Assembly: GCA_028383305.1 (NCBI GenBank)
Contig: JAOEVD010000002.1
Location: 1 to 64,000 of the forward strand
DNA length: 64,000 nt
Origin: Candidatus Puniceispirillum sp.
GTDB lineage: Bacteria > Pseudomonadota > Alphaproteobacteria > Puniceispirillales > Puniceispirillaceae
Direction: 5' to 3'
Shown: positions 46,178 to 56,469 of the stretch, one piece after another
Position numbering within the stretch: position 1 is the stretch's first letter
Layout: each line of letters starts with the position of its first letter
Notes under the pieces: generated by a model
The model's database searches: none
Told to the model about the DNA's origin: nothing
The model's input: only the letters and a program-made list of their open reading frames with translations
Translations under genes and position numbers: made by a program

Positions 46178-48877
46178 ATGACATCTCAATCTTTTACAGC
46201 AAATGCGCCAAAAGTGAAAGCGCCGACCCCGATGATGGCGCAATATTTGCGCGTCAAAGAATCGCATCCTGATTCTTTGCTTTTTTACCGGATGGGCGAT
46301 TTCTATGAGATGTTTTTTGACGATGCCGAAATTGCCGCCAAACAGCTTGGCATTACGCTAACAAAACGCGGCAGCAAAGATGGGCTTGATGTACCAATGT
46401 GCGGCGTTCCGGTTCATTCGGTTGATGGCTATCTGGCAAAATTGATCCGCGCTGGTCATCGGGTGGCGATTTGCGAGCAAACCGAAGATCCACGAGAACA
46501 AAAACAGCGCGGCGGCAAGGGCCCGCTAAAACGTGATGTAGTGCGGGTGCTAACCCCTGGCACGCTGACCGAAGATGAATTGTTGCCGGCGCGGGCGCAT
46601 AATTATCTTGTTGCGCTTGGCCGGGCAGAAACCCAGCTAGCTTTGGCATGGGCTGATATGTCGACAGGCGATTTTCTGGTTCAAGAAATGGCCGATGATG
46701 GTCTTGAAACCTTGCTTGCGCGCCTTGATCCGGCTGAATTGATTTATCCGCAAGGATTTGACCTTCCCGACTGGTTTCAGGCCTGCCAAATCTGTGCAAC
46801 CGAACAGGCGGCATCTTTATTTGATTCGACGCGCGCCAGACAGGCACTTGGACGATTTTATCAGGTTACGAGTCTGGATGGTATGGGGCATTTCAGCCGT
46901 GCCATGCTGTCGGCCGGCGGGGCGCTTCTTGGCTATCTTGAGGCAACACAGGTTGGCAATATGCCGCGGCTTTTGCCACTGACCGCGGTCAGTGATGCTA
47001 GCTTAATGGAAATTGATCCGGCAACAAGGCGGTCTTTGGAATTATCGCGCACTTTGACCGGTGAACGGCGCGGCAGCTTGCTGCATGCGGTTGATCGCAC
47101 CTTGACCGCTGCCGGTGGGCGGCTTCTTGGCGAACGGCTTGCTGCGCCGCTATTTGATGTTGCGGCAATCGAGTCACGGCTTGATCTGGTGAGCTGGTTT
47201 CTGGTTGAGGCGGCTTGTGGCGATAAGGTGCGATCACAGCTTCGGATACAGCCCGATATTGAACGGGCTTTATCGCGCTTATCACTTGGTCACGGCGGCC
47301 CGCGCGATTTGGCGAATATTGCCAATGGGCTTGATGGTGCTGGCGAGATTGCCGCGCAGATAAAGGCGGTTGCGGCAAAGGGTATGGGTGGACTTGCCCT
47401 GCCCGATGGATTGCCGGATTGCCTTAATATGATGTTGTGTCCGCGGGGGCTAAGCGATGAATTGACCCCTGCGCTGGCAGATGAATTACCGCTTTTGGCG
47501 CGTGATGGCGGCTTTATCCGTCAAGGCTATGATCTTGCGCTTGATGATTTGCGCGGGCTTCGTGATGAAAGCCGCCGGTTAATTGTTGCCTTACAAAGCC
47601 GCTATGCTGATGAAACTGGTATAGCCTCGTTAAAGATCAAACATAATAATGTTCTTGGCTATCATATTGACGTGCGAAGCAATCATGCTGGCAAATTGAT
47701 GGATCATGAAATCTTTATCCATCGGCAAACTACCGCGCAGGCGGTGCGGTTTACCACAACCGAGCTGGCACAAATGGAACGCGATATGGCCAACGCGGCC
47801 GATCTTGCGCTGGCGCTTGAATTGGAAATATTTGACCGGTTGCGGTCATTGGTTTTGCAGGCGGCACATGACCTTGGCAATGCGGCGCGCGCGCTTGCCG
47901 AAATCGATGTTGCAACTGCCGCAGCGCAGCTGGCGACAGCGAATCATTATTGCCGCCCGCAATTGGTTGCCGAACCGGTATTGAACATTACCAAGGGTCG
48001 TCATCCGGTGATCGAGCCAATGCTTGATTCGCAAACCCCCTTTATTGCCAATGATTGCAATCTGAATGATGGGCGGCTATGGCTTCTGACTGGCCCTAAT
48101 ATGGCCGGAAAATCGACTTTTTTGCGACAGAATGCGCATATTGCGATTATGGCGCAGGCGGGGCTTTATGTTCCTGCCGAAACGGCGGTGATTGGACTTG
48201 TTGATCGTTTGTTCAGCCGCGTTGGTGCGGCCGATGATCTGGCGCGTGGCCGTTCGACCTTCATGGTTGAGATGGTTGAAACCGCGACAATTTTGAATCG
48301 AGCCACCAATCGGTCATTGGTTATTCTTGACGAAATTGGTCGCGGCACAGCCACATATGACGGCTTGGCGATTGCTTGGTCGACGCTAGAATATCTGCAT
48401 GATGCCAGCGCTTGCCGAACGCTGTTTGCAACGCATTATCATGAATTGACACATCTTCAAAAAACCCTTGACCAGCTTCGCTGTCATGCGATGCAGGTTC
48501 GTGAATGGCAGGGGTCAATTGTGTTTTTGCATCAGGTTGTTGCCGGTTCGGCGGATCGGTCTTATGGCGTTCATGTGGCACGGCTTGCCGGATTGCCAGC
48601 CGCGGTTCTTGGCCGTGCCGAAACCATTTTAGGCGAACTTGAAACCGGTCAGCATGGCACGGTTGATGCTGGTATGATGGCCGATAATCTGCCGCTATTT
48701 GATTATCAAAGCAAAGCGCTAGAAACGCCAGTGACGCTAGATGAAATCGACGCGGCGCTTGATGACATGCAACCCGATAGCCTCACTCCGCGTGAGGCGT
48801 TGGATATGCTTTACCGGCTTAAGGCATTACGCCGAGATCCAGCTTCGCCGCCGCCGCGATCAGGTGATAAAGAATGA
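46178..48877 (+). CDS. mutS: DNA mismatch repair protein MutS
   Basis: An 899-residue mismatch-recognition ATPase. The mismatch-binding Phe-X-Glu motif is in LLFYRMGDFYEMFFDDA; the ATPase domain has Walker A TGPNMAGKST near residue 638, DDLARGRSTFMVEM and the Walker B region LVILDEIGRGTATYDGLAIAWS, then FATHYHEL. Start: ATG 46178 is preferred over a TTG 7 codons earlier. The end overlaps glnD by ATGA, so mutS-glnD-murJ form an operon-like run. Confidence 0.98.
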   Translation: MTSQSFTANAPKVKAPTPMMAQYLRVKESHPDSLLFYRMGDFYEMFFDDAEIAAKQLGITLTKRGSKDGLDVPMCGVPVHSVDGYLAKLIRAGHRVAICEQTEDPREQKQRGGKGPLKRDVVRVLTPGTLTEDELLPARAHNYLVALGRAETQLALAWADMSTGDFLVQEMADDGLETLLARLDPAELIYPQGFDLPDWFQACQICATEQAASLFDSTRARQALGRFYQVTSLDGMGHFSRAMLSAGGALLGYLEATQVGNMPRLLPLTAVSDASLMEIDPATRRSLELSRTLTGERRGSLLHAVDRTLTAAGGRLLGERLAAPLFDVAAIESRLDLVSWFLVEAACGDKVRSQLRIQPDIERALSRLSLGHGGPRDLANIANGLDGAGEIAAQIKAVAAKGMGGLALPDGLPDCLNMMLCPRGLSDELTPALADELPLLARDGGFIRQGYDLALDDLRGLRDESRRLIVALQSRYADETGIASLKIKHNNVLGYHIDVRSNHAGKLMDHEIFIHRQTTAQAVRFTTTELAQMERDMANAADLALALELEIFDRLRSLVLQAAHDLGNAARALAEIDVATAAAQLATANHYCRPQLVAEPVLNITKGRHPVIEPMLDSQTPFIANDCNLNDGRLWLLTGPNMAGKSTFLRQNAHIAIMAQAGLYVPAETAVIGLVDRLFSRVGAADDLARGRSTFMVEMVETATILNRATNRSLVILDEIGRGTATYDGLAIAWSTLEYLHDASACRTLFATHYHELTHLQKTLDQLRCHAMQVREWQGSIVFLHQVVAGSADRSYGVHVARLAGLPAAVLGRAETILGELETGQHGTVDAGMMADNLPLFDYQSKALETPVTLDEIDAALDDMQPDSLTPREALDMLYRLKALRRDPASPPPRSGDKE

Positions 48878-51735
48878 CCAAAATTATAGATCTAGCATCG
48901 TCAAAATCGCAATCTGCCAAAGCCAGCCCAATTGCAAGCCCAGCCGCCATGTTTGCCAACATGCCAGCCACGATGCCTGATAGCATTGCATGGCATCGTT
49001 GGCTATTGCCGTTGCAAGGCGCGATGGCTGTCAATCAGCCACCGCTTGACCGGCAAGCGATCGAGGCCGAACTTGAGTCATACGCCACTGGCAAAACACC
49101 AGTAGACCGTACCAAGCTTTTAAGCTGTTTGCGAACCCATCTTGATCAGGCAAAAGCCAGCCTTCGTGAGTCGTTTTACCACAGCAATGATGGCGCTGTT
49201 TATGTTGGCATGCATGCATGGGTCATTGATATTTTGCTGCAAAGCCTTTACGCGCAAACGCAAAAACAATGCGCTGGAGGTGACGAGCTGGCGCTGATTG
49301 CCGTTGGCGGTTTCGGGCGTGGTGAAATGGCACCATTTTCCGATATTGATATCATGTTTCTGATGCCGAAAAAGTCAACAGAAACCCATACGAAATTTAT
49401 CGAATTCATGCTGTATATTTTATGGGATCTTGGCTTGAAAATTGGCCATTCAACCCGCAGCATCGCCGAAACAATTGACGCGGCAAATGACGATCAGACA
49501 GTGCTGACAAGCCTTCTTGAAATGCGTTATGTGGCTGGTGATGATTCGATGTGGGTGAAATTAAATCGGGCGGTTCAGCGTAAAATTGCGAAACAGAAAC
49601 CGCTTGCCTATGTTGAAGAAAAGCTTGGCGAGCGTGACCTTCGCCATAAGAGATTTGGCGATACGCGCTATGTTGTTGAACCGAACGTCAAAGATGGTAA
49701 GGGCGGGCTTCGTGATCTTCACAGCTTGTTCTGGATTGCCAAATATGCCTATCGTGCCAATAGCATTATCGACATTGTCAAAAAAGGTGTTCTTCGTGAT
49801 GGCGAGGCGCGGAAATTTGCCTTGGCGCAGCGGTTTTTATGGACAGTTCGCTGCCATCTTCATCTTCATGCCGGCCGACCCGAAGAGCGGCTCGATTTCG
49901 AAGCGCAAATGATCATTGCGCCGCGTCTTGGCTTTGCTGATCGGGGCGGGCTTCGTGGTGTTGAACGCTTTATGAAACGCTATTATCTGGCAGCGCGTAA
50001 TGTTGGCAATTTGACGCGTATTTTCTGCGCAGCAATGGAAACTGATTTCCGCAAAAGCCTGATCAATTGGCGACCTGATTTTCTGCGCACCCATGAGCTT
50101 GATCCGTTTCATATTGAAAGCGGGCGTGTACGGCTTGTTGATGATGTCTTGTTCCGGGACGCGCCAGTTCGCCTAATCGAATTATTTTCCATTGCGCAAA
50201 AACATGATGCTGATGTCCATCCAAGCACGCTTCAACGCGTCACCCGGGCGTTATCAGCACTTGATTCAAAAACGCGTGATAATGCGCAGGCAAACCAATT
50301 ATTTCTGGATATTCTGACATCGCGCAAAAACCCTGAACGGGTGCTTCGTCTGATGAATGAAAGCGGTGTCTTTGGCCGCTTCTTGCCCGATTTCGGGCGG
50401 ATCGTCGCGATGATGCAATTCGATATGTACCATAGCTATACGGTTGACGAACATACCTTGAAGGCGATTGGTATTCTTCACGGGATTGAGACCGGCGCGC
50501 TGCGCCAAGCCGCGCCAGTTGCGACTGAGGTGATGCCGGAAATCGGATCGCGGCGCGCGCTTTATGTTGCTATGCTTCTTCATGATATTGCCAAAGGGCG
50601 TGGTGGCGATCATTCGGTTTTGGGTGCCGAGGTGGCATTGGCGGTTTGCCCACGTCTGGGGCTAAGCCATGAAGAAACCGAAACCGTTAGCTGGCTGATC
50701 CTGCATCATTTGCTGATGAGCAAAATTGCGTTTCGCTATGATTTGAATGATCCGCAAACGATCAAGGATTTTACCGTTATTGTGCAATCACCTGAGCGGT
50801 TGAAACTGCTTTTGGTTTTGACCGTTGCCGATATTCGGGCGGTTGGACCGAATATCTGGAATGGCTGGAAAGCGGCGTTGATGCGCGATCTTTATTACCG
50901 CTGCGATGCCGTTTTGCGCGGTGCCGATCCGGCGGTCATCGCGCTTGGCAATGCCGAAGAGGCGCGCCAGGAGGCGGCGGTGAAACTAACCGATTGGGAC
51001 GCGGTGCGGTTTGCCGCGCATGCGGCGAATATGCCGCTGACCTATTGGACAGGGTTTGATTGCGAAAGTCAGGTTCGTCATGCGCGGCTTTGTGATGAGT
51101 TCGCCAATCAAGATGCGCTGTTATTGATTGATTTCAAGCCCGATCCGGCGCGACGCATAACCGAATTGACGATTCTAACCATTGATGATCCGGGGTTGTT
51201 TGCGCGGATTGCCGGTGCGGTGGCAGCGGCGGGTGCGAATATTGTTGGTGCGCGCATTACGACCTGTCATGATGGCACAGTTCTTGATGTTTTCTTTTTG
51301 CAGGATATGAAGAATCAGGCGATTGAAGATGAGGATGAATTGGCGCGGATTCGCACAACGCTTGAACGGTCGCTAACAGGGTCATTGAAACTGGAAAAAG
51401 CGCTTTTGGCGCGCTGGCAGCAAACCCCGCTTCGGGTGCGACAAATGCCGGTTCCGTCGCGCGTTCTTTTGTCGAACAAGATCAGCAATACCCATAGTGT
51501 GATTGAAGTGAATGGACGCGATTTTCCGGGCTTGCTTCATAAAATTACGCTTTGCCTTGCCGGTCTTGGATTGCAAATTCAGACGGCCACTGTTTCGACC
51601 TATGGCGAGCGCGTCGTCGATGTGTTTTATGTGAAAGATATTTTCGGTCTGCAAATTCAAAGCGAAACGCGCCAGCAAACCATCCGCAATCAGCTGTTGG
51701 CGGTTTTTGAAGATGCCGATGAGGAAGCGGTATGA
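48874..51735 (+). CDS. glnD: Bifunctional PII uridylyltransferase / uridylyl-removing enzyme
   Basis: A 953-residue nitrogen sensor that uridylylates and deuridylylates PII according to glutamine level. The nucleotidyltransferase motif is IAVGGFGRGEMAPFSDIDIMFL; the HD hydrolase motif is YVAMLLHDIAKGRGGDHSVLGAEVA; two ACT domains follow, ELTILTIDDPGLFARIAGAVAAAGANIVGARITT and NGRDFPGLLHKITLCLAGLGLQIQTATV. No PII gene is in the window. Overlaps mutS and murJ by ATGA on both sides. Confidence 0.98.
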   Translation: MTKIIDLASSKSQSAKASPIASPAAMFANMPATMPDSIAWHRWLLPLQGAMAVNQPPLDRQAIEAELESYATGKTPVDRTKLLSCLRTHLDQAKASLRESFYHSNDGAVYVGMHAWVIDILLQSLYAQTQKQCAGGDELALIAVGGFGRGEMAPFSDIDIMFLMPKKSTETHTKFIEFMLYILWDLGLKIGHSTRSIAETIDAANDDQTVLTSLLEMRYVAGDDSMWVKLNRAVQRKIAKQKPLAYVEEKLGERDLRHKRFGDTRYVVEPNVKDGKGGLRDLHSLFWIAKYAYRANSIIDIVKKGVLRDGEARKFALAQRFLWTVRCHLHLHAGRPEERLDFEAQMIIAPRLGFADRGGLRGVERFMKRYYLAARNVGNLTRIFCAAMETDFRKSLINWRPDFLRTHELDPFHIESGRVRLVDDVLFRDAPVRLIELFSIAQKHDADVHPSTLQRVTRALSALDSKTRDNAQANQLFLDILTSRKNPERVLRLMNESGVFGRFLPDFGRIVAMMQFDMYHSYTVDEHTLKAIGILHGIETGALRQAAPVATEVMPEIGSRRALYVAMLLHDIAKGRGGDHSVLGAEVALAVCPRLGLSHEETETVSWLILHHLLMSKIAFRYDLNDPQTIKDFTVIVQSPERLKLLLVLTVADIRAVGPNIWNGWKAALMRDLYYRCDAVLRGADPAVIALGNAEEARQEAAVKLTDWDAVRFAAHAANMPLTYWTGFDCESQVRHARLCDEFANQDALLLIDFKPDPARRITELTILTIDDPGLFARIAGAVAAAGANIVGARITTCHDGTVLDVFFLQDMKNQAIEDEDELARIRTTLERSLTGSLKLEKALLARWQQTPLRVRQMPVPSRVLLSNKISNTHSVIEVNGRDFPGLLHKITLCLAGLGLQIQTATVSTYGERVVDVFYVKDIFGLQIQSETRQQTIRNQLLAVFEDADEEAV

Positions 51736-53318
51736 CTGATCAACCAAATGCGTCAAATCCCGCAAAACCCACCTCGCTTGGCCGCGCCTTTCAACAGATT
51801 GGCAGCCTAACGGCAATTAGCCGTATTGTTGGCTTTATGCGGGATATCGCCTTTGCCAGTTTTCTGGGTGCAGGGCCAGCCGCCGATGCGTTTTTGGTGG
51901 CGTTGAAATTGCCAAATATGTTTCGCCGCCTCAGCGCCGAAGGCGCGATGACCAGTGCCTTTCTTCCCAGCTTTGCCAAAATACGCGAAACAGACGGGCG
52001 TGATGCGGCGCTTCGGCTTGCATCTGAAGCGCAGATTTTTCTGATCGTTGCGCTTTTCGCGATTGTTGTGCTTGCCGAAATTTTCATGCCCGAAGTCATT
52101 GCGCTTCTTGCCCCAGGTTTTGCCGCAACGCCCGACCGTCTGGCTGCAGCGGTTGATCTGGCGCGGGTGACGATGCCCTATCTGCCGATGATTTCCGTGG
52201 TTGCGCTTTGGGGGGCAATCGCCAACGCGCATGACCGGTTTATGGCTGCTGCCGCCGCGCCGATTTTGGCGAATCTCTGTTTCATCGCCGGGGCGATTTC
52301 GATCCCGGTTTTGGCGGCTGATTTGGGCATGATCAAAGCCTTGCCAATTGCCATTGGCCTTCTGGTTGCTGGGTTTTGCCAAATGTTATTTTTGTTTTTT
52401 GTTCTGCGCCGTCTGTCGGCAGTGCCAAAACTGCAATGGCCGCGCCTATCGAATGCGGGCAAAACGATGTGGGGCAAATTCCTGCCAGCAGCGCTTGGCG
52501 CTAGCGGCATGCAGCTTAATCTTCTGGTCGATTTGATTTTGGCATCCATGCTGCCGGTTGGTACGATTTCATGGCTCTATTATGCTGATCGTGTGGCGCA
52601 ATTGCCGCTTGGCATTGTTGGCATTGCACTTGGTACGGCATTGCTGCCCAGATTATCCGCTGCCGAGGCATCTGGTCAAAAAGACGAAATCACCAAAACG
52701 CTTGATGAGGCGATTATCTTTGGCGGATTTTTTGTCGTACCAGCGGTCATTGCGCTAATCCTTCTTGCAGGTCCGATCATTGAGGGGCTATTTGCCTATG
52801 GCGCTTTTTCGATTGATGATGCGGTGATGGCGGCAATGGCATTATCGGCCTATGCGCTTGGTCTTCCCGGATTTGTGATGGTGAAAATTTTGCAACCCGC
52901 CTTTTATGCGGCAGGCCAGCCAGGCACAGTTTTGAAAATATCGATCATGACAGTGGTGATCAATATAACAGCATCATTGGTGATGATGCCCATTTTTGGG
53001 CATGTCGGGCTGGCGCTGGCAACGTCATTATCGGGATTGTTTGCGGCAATCACCATGGCGATTTTATTACACCGCCGCGGCCGCCTTGGCGGTGGTTGGC
53101 TTGGCATGATTGCCCGGATTTTTCTTGCCAGTTTGATCATGGGGATGTTGCTTTTGGCGATGGTTTGGTTTGCTGGTGGGATAAGACAGTTGCTGCCCGC
53201 GGCAGGCTGGCTTGCCTGTTTGGTTTCTGTTGGCGGCGGCGGGTTTCTGTTTGCCGCATGGTGTTTTCGAGCAATTCCAACCGGATTTGTCCACCGATTG
53301 GGCAACCGAAAGACTTGA
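51732..53318 (+). CDS. murJ: Lipid II flippase MurJ
   Basis: A 528-residue inner-membrane protein with about 14 hydrophobic helices (MVF family). It moves lipid II to the periplasmic side for wall synthesis. Diagnostic parts: SRIVGFMRDIAFASFLGAGPAADAFLVALKLPNMFRRLSAEGAMTSAFLPSF and WLYYADRVAQLPLGIVGIALGTALLPRLS, and the later LPGFVMVKILQPAFYA. The start overlaps the glnD stop by ATGA. A 106-bp gap follows before trpS. Confidence 0.97.
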   Translation: MTDQPNASNPAKPTSLGRAFQQIGSLTAISRIVGFMRDIAFASFLGAGPAADAFLVALKLPNMFRRLSAEGAMTSAFLPSFAKIRETDGRDAALRLASEAQIFLIVALFAIVVLAEIFMPEVIALLAPGFAATPDRLAAAVDLARVTMPYLPMISVVALWGAIANAHDRFMAAAAAPILANLCFIAGAISIPVLAADLGMIKALPIAIGLLVAGFCQMLFLFFVLRRLSAVPKLQWPRLSNAGKTMWGKFLPAALGASGMQLNLLVDLILASMLPVGTISWLYYADRVAQLPLGIVGIALGTALLPRLSAAEASGQKDEITKTLDEAIIFGGFFVVPAVIALILLAGPIIEGLFAYGAFSIDDAVMAAMALSAYALGLPGFVMVKILQPAFYAAGQPGTVLKISIMTVVINITASLVMMPIFGHVGLALATSLSGLFAAITMAILLHRRGRLGGGWLGMIARIFLASLIMGMLLLAMVWFAGGIRQLLPAAGWLACLVSVGGGGFLFAAWCFRAIPTGFVHRLGNRKT

Positions 53319-53424
53319 CCGCGGCCGCACAAGCGGGGATAACGCTGCCATACAATTTCAATTGCAGATGTGATGATTTGGCACTGGCCTGCGCGCATCT
53401 GATCAGGCGTGATGGATAAACCAA

Positions 53425-54468
53425 ATGACCGATTCAACAATGCAGACATCCGCAGGAAAAGGCCGTATCTTTTCCGGCATCCAGCCAACCGGCAATTTGC
53501 ATCTTGGCAATTATCTTGGTGCCATTCGCAATTGGGTTGCTTTGCAGCATGATTTTGAATCGATCTATTGTGTTGTCGATTTGCATGCCATCACCGTGCA
53601 TCAAGATCCGGCTGATTTACGAAAAAGTACGCGTGAAGTGGCGGCAAGCCTGATTGCCGCGGGCATTTCAACCGAACAATCAATCTTATTTAATCAATCT
53701 TGCGTGCCACATCATGCCGAGCTGGCGTGGATTTTCAATTGTGTAACTCGTCTTGGCTGGTTGAACCGGATGACTCAATTTAAAGAAAAGGCAGGCAAAA
53801 ATCGTGAAAATGCATCAGTTGGTCTATATGCTTATCCGACCTTAATGGCAGCTGATATCTTGACCTATCGCGCAACGCATGTTCCGGTTGGTGAGGATCA
53901 AAAACAGCATCTTGAATTAACCCGCGACATCGCGCAGGCGTTTAATTCGATCTATGACAAAGATGTGTTTCCACTTCCCGAACCACAAATTTTTGGCAGC
54001 GCAACACGCGTCATGAGCCTTCGCGATGGCCGCGTCAAAATGAGCAAATCTGACCCGTCGGATAATTCACGGATCAATATGACCGATGATGCCGATATGA
54101 TCATGCAGAAAATTCGCAAAGCAAAAACCGATCCTGATGCTTTGCCATCTGAAATGGCTGGTCTTGCCGATAGGCCTGAAGCCAGCAATCTTGTTGGCAT
54201 TTATGCAGCGCTTGCCAAATGCAGCACCGATGATGTTCTTGCCGAATTTGGCGGACGCGGATTTGGTGATTTCAAACCAGCGCTTGGCGATTTGGCGGTG
54301 GCGAAATTATCGCCTATCGGTGCTGAAATGCGCCGGCTTCTTGAAAATCCTGCCGATATTGACGCCATTCTTGCTGATGGTGCCGAACGTGCCGCGGCCA
54401 TCGCGCGGCCAATTCTTGCTGAGGTGCGTGATATTGTTGGGTTTTTAGGATCAAGCACCGATCGCTAG
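53425..54468 (+). CDS. trpS: Tryptophanyl-tRNA synthetase
   Basis: A 347-residue class Ic aminoacyl-tRNA synthetase. The HIGH-like motif is [21 protein letters not shown], followed by CVVDLHAIT and [31 protein letters not shown], with the KMSKS loop at [16 protein letters not shown]. Length is normal. It follows murJ, as in many alphaproteobacteria; the universal-stress protein often found between trpS and nifU is absent. Confidence 0.98.
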   Translation: MTDSTMQTSAGKGRIFSGIQPTGNLHLGNYLGAIRNWVALQHDFESIYCVVDLHAITVHQDPADLRKSTREVAASLIAAGISTEQSILFNQSCVPHHAELAWIFNCVTRLGWLNRMTQFKEKAGKNRENASVGLYAYPTLMAADILTYRATHVPVGEDQKQHLELTRDIAQAFNSIYDKDVFPLPEPQIFGSATRVMSLRDGRVKMSKSDPSDNSRINMTDDADMIMQKIRKAKTDPDALPSEMAGLADRPEASNLVGIYAALAKCSTDDVLAEFGGRGFGDFKPALGDLAVAKLSPIGAEMRRLLENPADIDAILADGAERAAAIARPILAEVRDIVGFLGSSTDR

Positions 54469-54756
54469 ATGGCTCTATAATGGGTTAGTGATCGCCAGAT
54501 GCGCTGTTCACTAGCCAGATCGGTGCAGATATGCGATATTAGGCTTGCTTTGGGTTGTAGTTTTAATGGTAATCCCCATATGGCACTGATGGGGTTCGTG
54601 CAAATTATGCGTTGGCCGGAAATGATTTTGAGGCGATGATTTATGTGTCTGCGCCAAAATTGTGAATTTAATTTAACTGACAAAAGATTAATCTGTTGTT
54701 GCCCTGAATTGGGCCTTGCTGATGGCAAATTTATCACATCGAAAAGGAATGATTAG
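54469..54756. other. trpS-nifU intergenic gap with two hairpins
   Basis: 288 bp without a supported gene. GGTTAGTGA (54483-54491) and TCACTAGCC (54508-54516) can form a 9-bp stem with one G-T pair; CCCCAT (54574-54579) and ATGGGG (54589-54594) form a 6-bp stem. Neither is followed by a T run. No tRNA-like T-loop or CCA was seen. AAAGGAATG lies just before the next gene start. Confidence 0.45.
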
Positions 54757-55314
54757 ATGTTTATTCAAACACAGGATACGCCGAATCCGGCAACATTGAA
54801 ATTCATCCCCGGTGTTCCGGTGATGGCGCAGGGAACTGCTGATTTTGCAGACTCTGATAGCGCCAATCAATCACCATTGGCACGCCGCCTTTTCCAAGTT
54901 GATGGCGTAACAGCGGTTTTTCTGGGTGCCGATTTTGTTGCCGTGACCAAAGCTGAAGGGCTTGACTGGTTTGCGCTCAAACCGGGGGTTCTTGCTGGTA
55001 TTATGGAACATTACGCATCAGGCATGCCGGTTATTGAAAAAGACGCCCAGCTTGCCGACCCGCATGCTGAAGATGGTGACAGCGATACGGTCCAGCAGAT
55101 CAAACAGCTTTTGGATTCGCGCGTTCGTCCGGCGGTGGCAATGGATGGCGGCGATATCGTGTTTCAGGGCTTTGATGATGGTGTTGTCACATTGCAGATG
55201 CGTGGTGCCTGTCAGGGTTGTCCTAGTTCGACAGCAACCTTGAAAATGGGCATTGAAAATATGCTTCGCCATTACATCCCTGAAGTGCGTGAGGTTCGTG
55301 CGGCCGAGCTGTAA
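54757..55314 (+). CDS. NifU-family iron-sulfur scaffold protein (NfuA-like)
   Basis: A 185-residue Fe-S carrier. The N-terminal domain starts MFIQTQDTPNPATLKFIPG, as in alphaproteobacterial and mitochondrial Nfu; the C-terminal NifU domain has LLDSRVRPAVAMDGGDIVFQGFDDGVVTLQMRGACQGCPSSTATLKMGIENMLRHYIPEV with the CxxC cluster ligands. It passes 4Fe-4S clusters to client proteins, which may include MiaB, encoded 4 kb downstream (inference). Confidence 0.96.
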   Translation: MFIQTQDTPNPATLKFIPGVPVMAQGTADFADSDSANQSPLARRLFQVDGVTAVFLGADFVAVTKAEGLDWFALKPGVLAGIMEHYASGMPVIEKDAQLADPHAEDGDSDTVQQIKQLLDSRVRPAVAMDGGDIVFQGFDDGVVTLQMRGACQGCPSSTATLKMGIENMLRHYIPEVREVRAAEL

Positions 55315-55364
55315 GACAGTCACAACTGCGCCAATTATAGATGTTCAGATTTAAGGCTTAGGTC

Positions 55365-56456
55365 GTGATATCGTCGATTTCTAACTGGCTGACTAACCGG
55401 CGGATTGTCTGGATCGCTGCCGCTGTTGCGTTTTTGGGCTTTACCGGCCCCGGTCTTTTTGGCCTGTCACCACCACAATTTTTTCAAAGCCATGACGCGG
55501 TTACTGAACAGGCAAAGATAGTCGCTGTACCATCTGGAAAACATTTGGCGCCTGTTATCGCCCCACAAGCGACACAGCCAGACGCATCGCCAGCAATCGT
55601 GGCAGCGCCTAAAACTGACCGTGACGCCGCAGATACAACAAACGCCACGGATGGTGTGTTGCGTGATGCGCCTGAACAAGTGCTTGAGAAATCTCTGCTG
55701 GCAAAGGCACCAAAAACGCTGAAAGAGCCGAATACAAGCCATATTGAACTTGAACCCACAAAGCGGGTGCCGGCGCCAGAACCCCTTTTGGTGCCGCGCG
55801 ATTTTTTCACCCAGATTCCTGACTCACATCTGGCTTTATCAGGCACAGCGCAAAAGGAATCGTTCATTAAAATTGTGCTGCCGCTGATTTTGGCGAGCAA
55901 TGAAGAGATCAGCAAACGCCGCGAGGCGATTAAGCGCGCCTTTGAAAATGGCGATCGGGCGACCTTGGAAAAATGGGCGAAGCTTTATAAAATCGACGTG
56001 ACTGATTGGGATAACAAAGCCTTGATGACGCGATTGCTTGAGCGGGCTAATACAATTCCGGTGGCATTGGCATTGGCGCAAGCGGCAGTTGAGTCAGGCT
56101 GGGGAACATCGCGATTTGCCATTCAGGGCAATGCGTTATTTGGGCAATGGGCATGGCGTGATTACGCTGGCATCAGGCCGCTTGATGCCAGTGACGACCG
56201 CGCTGTTGTGCGCAGTTTTGGATTTTTGCTTGGTTCGGTTCGCGCCTACATGCATAATCTGAACACGCACCCGCATTATCAGAAATTTCGCCAGGCACGT
56301 TTGGCATTACGCAACCGCCCAAAGGCTGGCGAAGCCGAAACATTGGCCAAATATCTCGATCGCTATGCCGAAATTGGCGAGGCTTATGTGACAAAGCTGG
56401 AAGTCTTGATCCGCAGCAATGATTTTAGCCGTTTTGCTCTAGCGTATCTAAGCTAG
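55365..56456 (+). CDS. Bax-like glucosaminidase-domain protein
   Basis: A 363-residue predicted envelope protein. An N-terminal hydrophobic segment (VWIAAAVAFLGFTGPGLFGL) anchors or exports it; an Ala/Pro-rich linker of about 120 residues leads to a C-terminal glucosaminidase domain (about 150-355) related to E. coli Bax, with the catalytic glutamate in ALAQAAVESGWGTSRFAIQGNALFGQW. It would cut the glycan strands of peptidoglycan. The start is GTG at 55365 with AAGG and TTAGG upstream. With the next gene it interrupts the common nifU-tsaB order. Confidence 0.88.
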   Translation: MISSISNWLTNRRIVWIAAAVAFLGFTGPGLFGLSPPQFFQSHDAVTEQAKIVAVPSGKHLAPVIAPQATQPDASPAIVAAPKTDRDAADTTNATDGVLRDAPEQVLEKSLLAKAPKTLKEPNTSHIELEPTKRVPAPEPLLVPRDFFTQIPDSHLALSGTAQKESFIKIVLPLILASNEEISKRREAIKRAFENGDRATLEKWAKLYKIDVTDWDNKALMTRLLERANTIPVALALAQAAVESGWGTSRFAIQGNALFGQWAWRDYAGIRPLDASDDRAVVRSFGFLLGSVRAYMHNLNTHPHYQKFRQARLALRNRPKAGEAETLAKYLDRYAEIGEAYVTKLEVLIRSNDFSRFALAYLS

Positions 56457-56469
56457 ATTTCCTACTGCC

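Noticed and set aside
54469-54756. tRNA or small RNA gene after trpS
   Set aside because: Two hairpins exist, but no cloverleaf, T-loop sequence, CCA end or terminator could be assembled.
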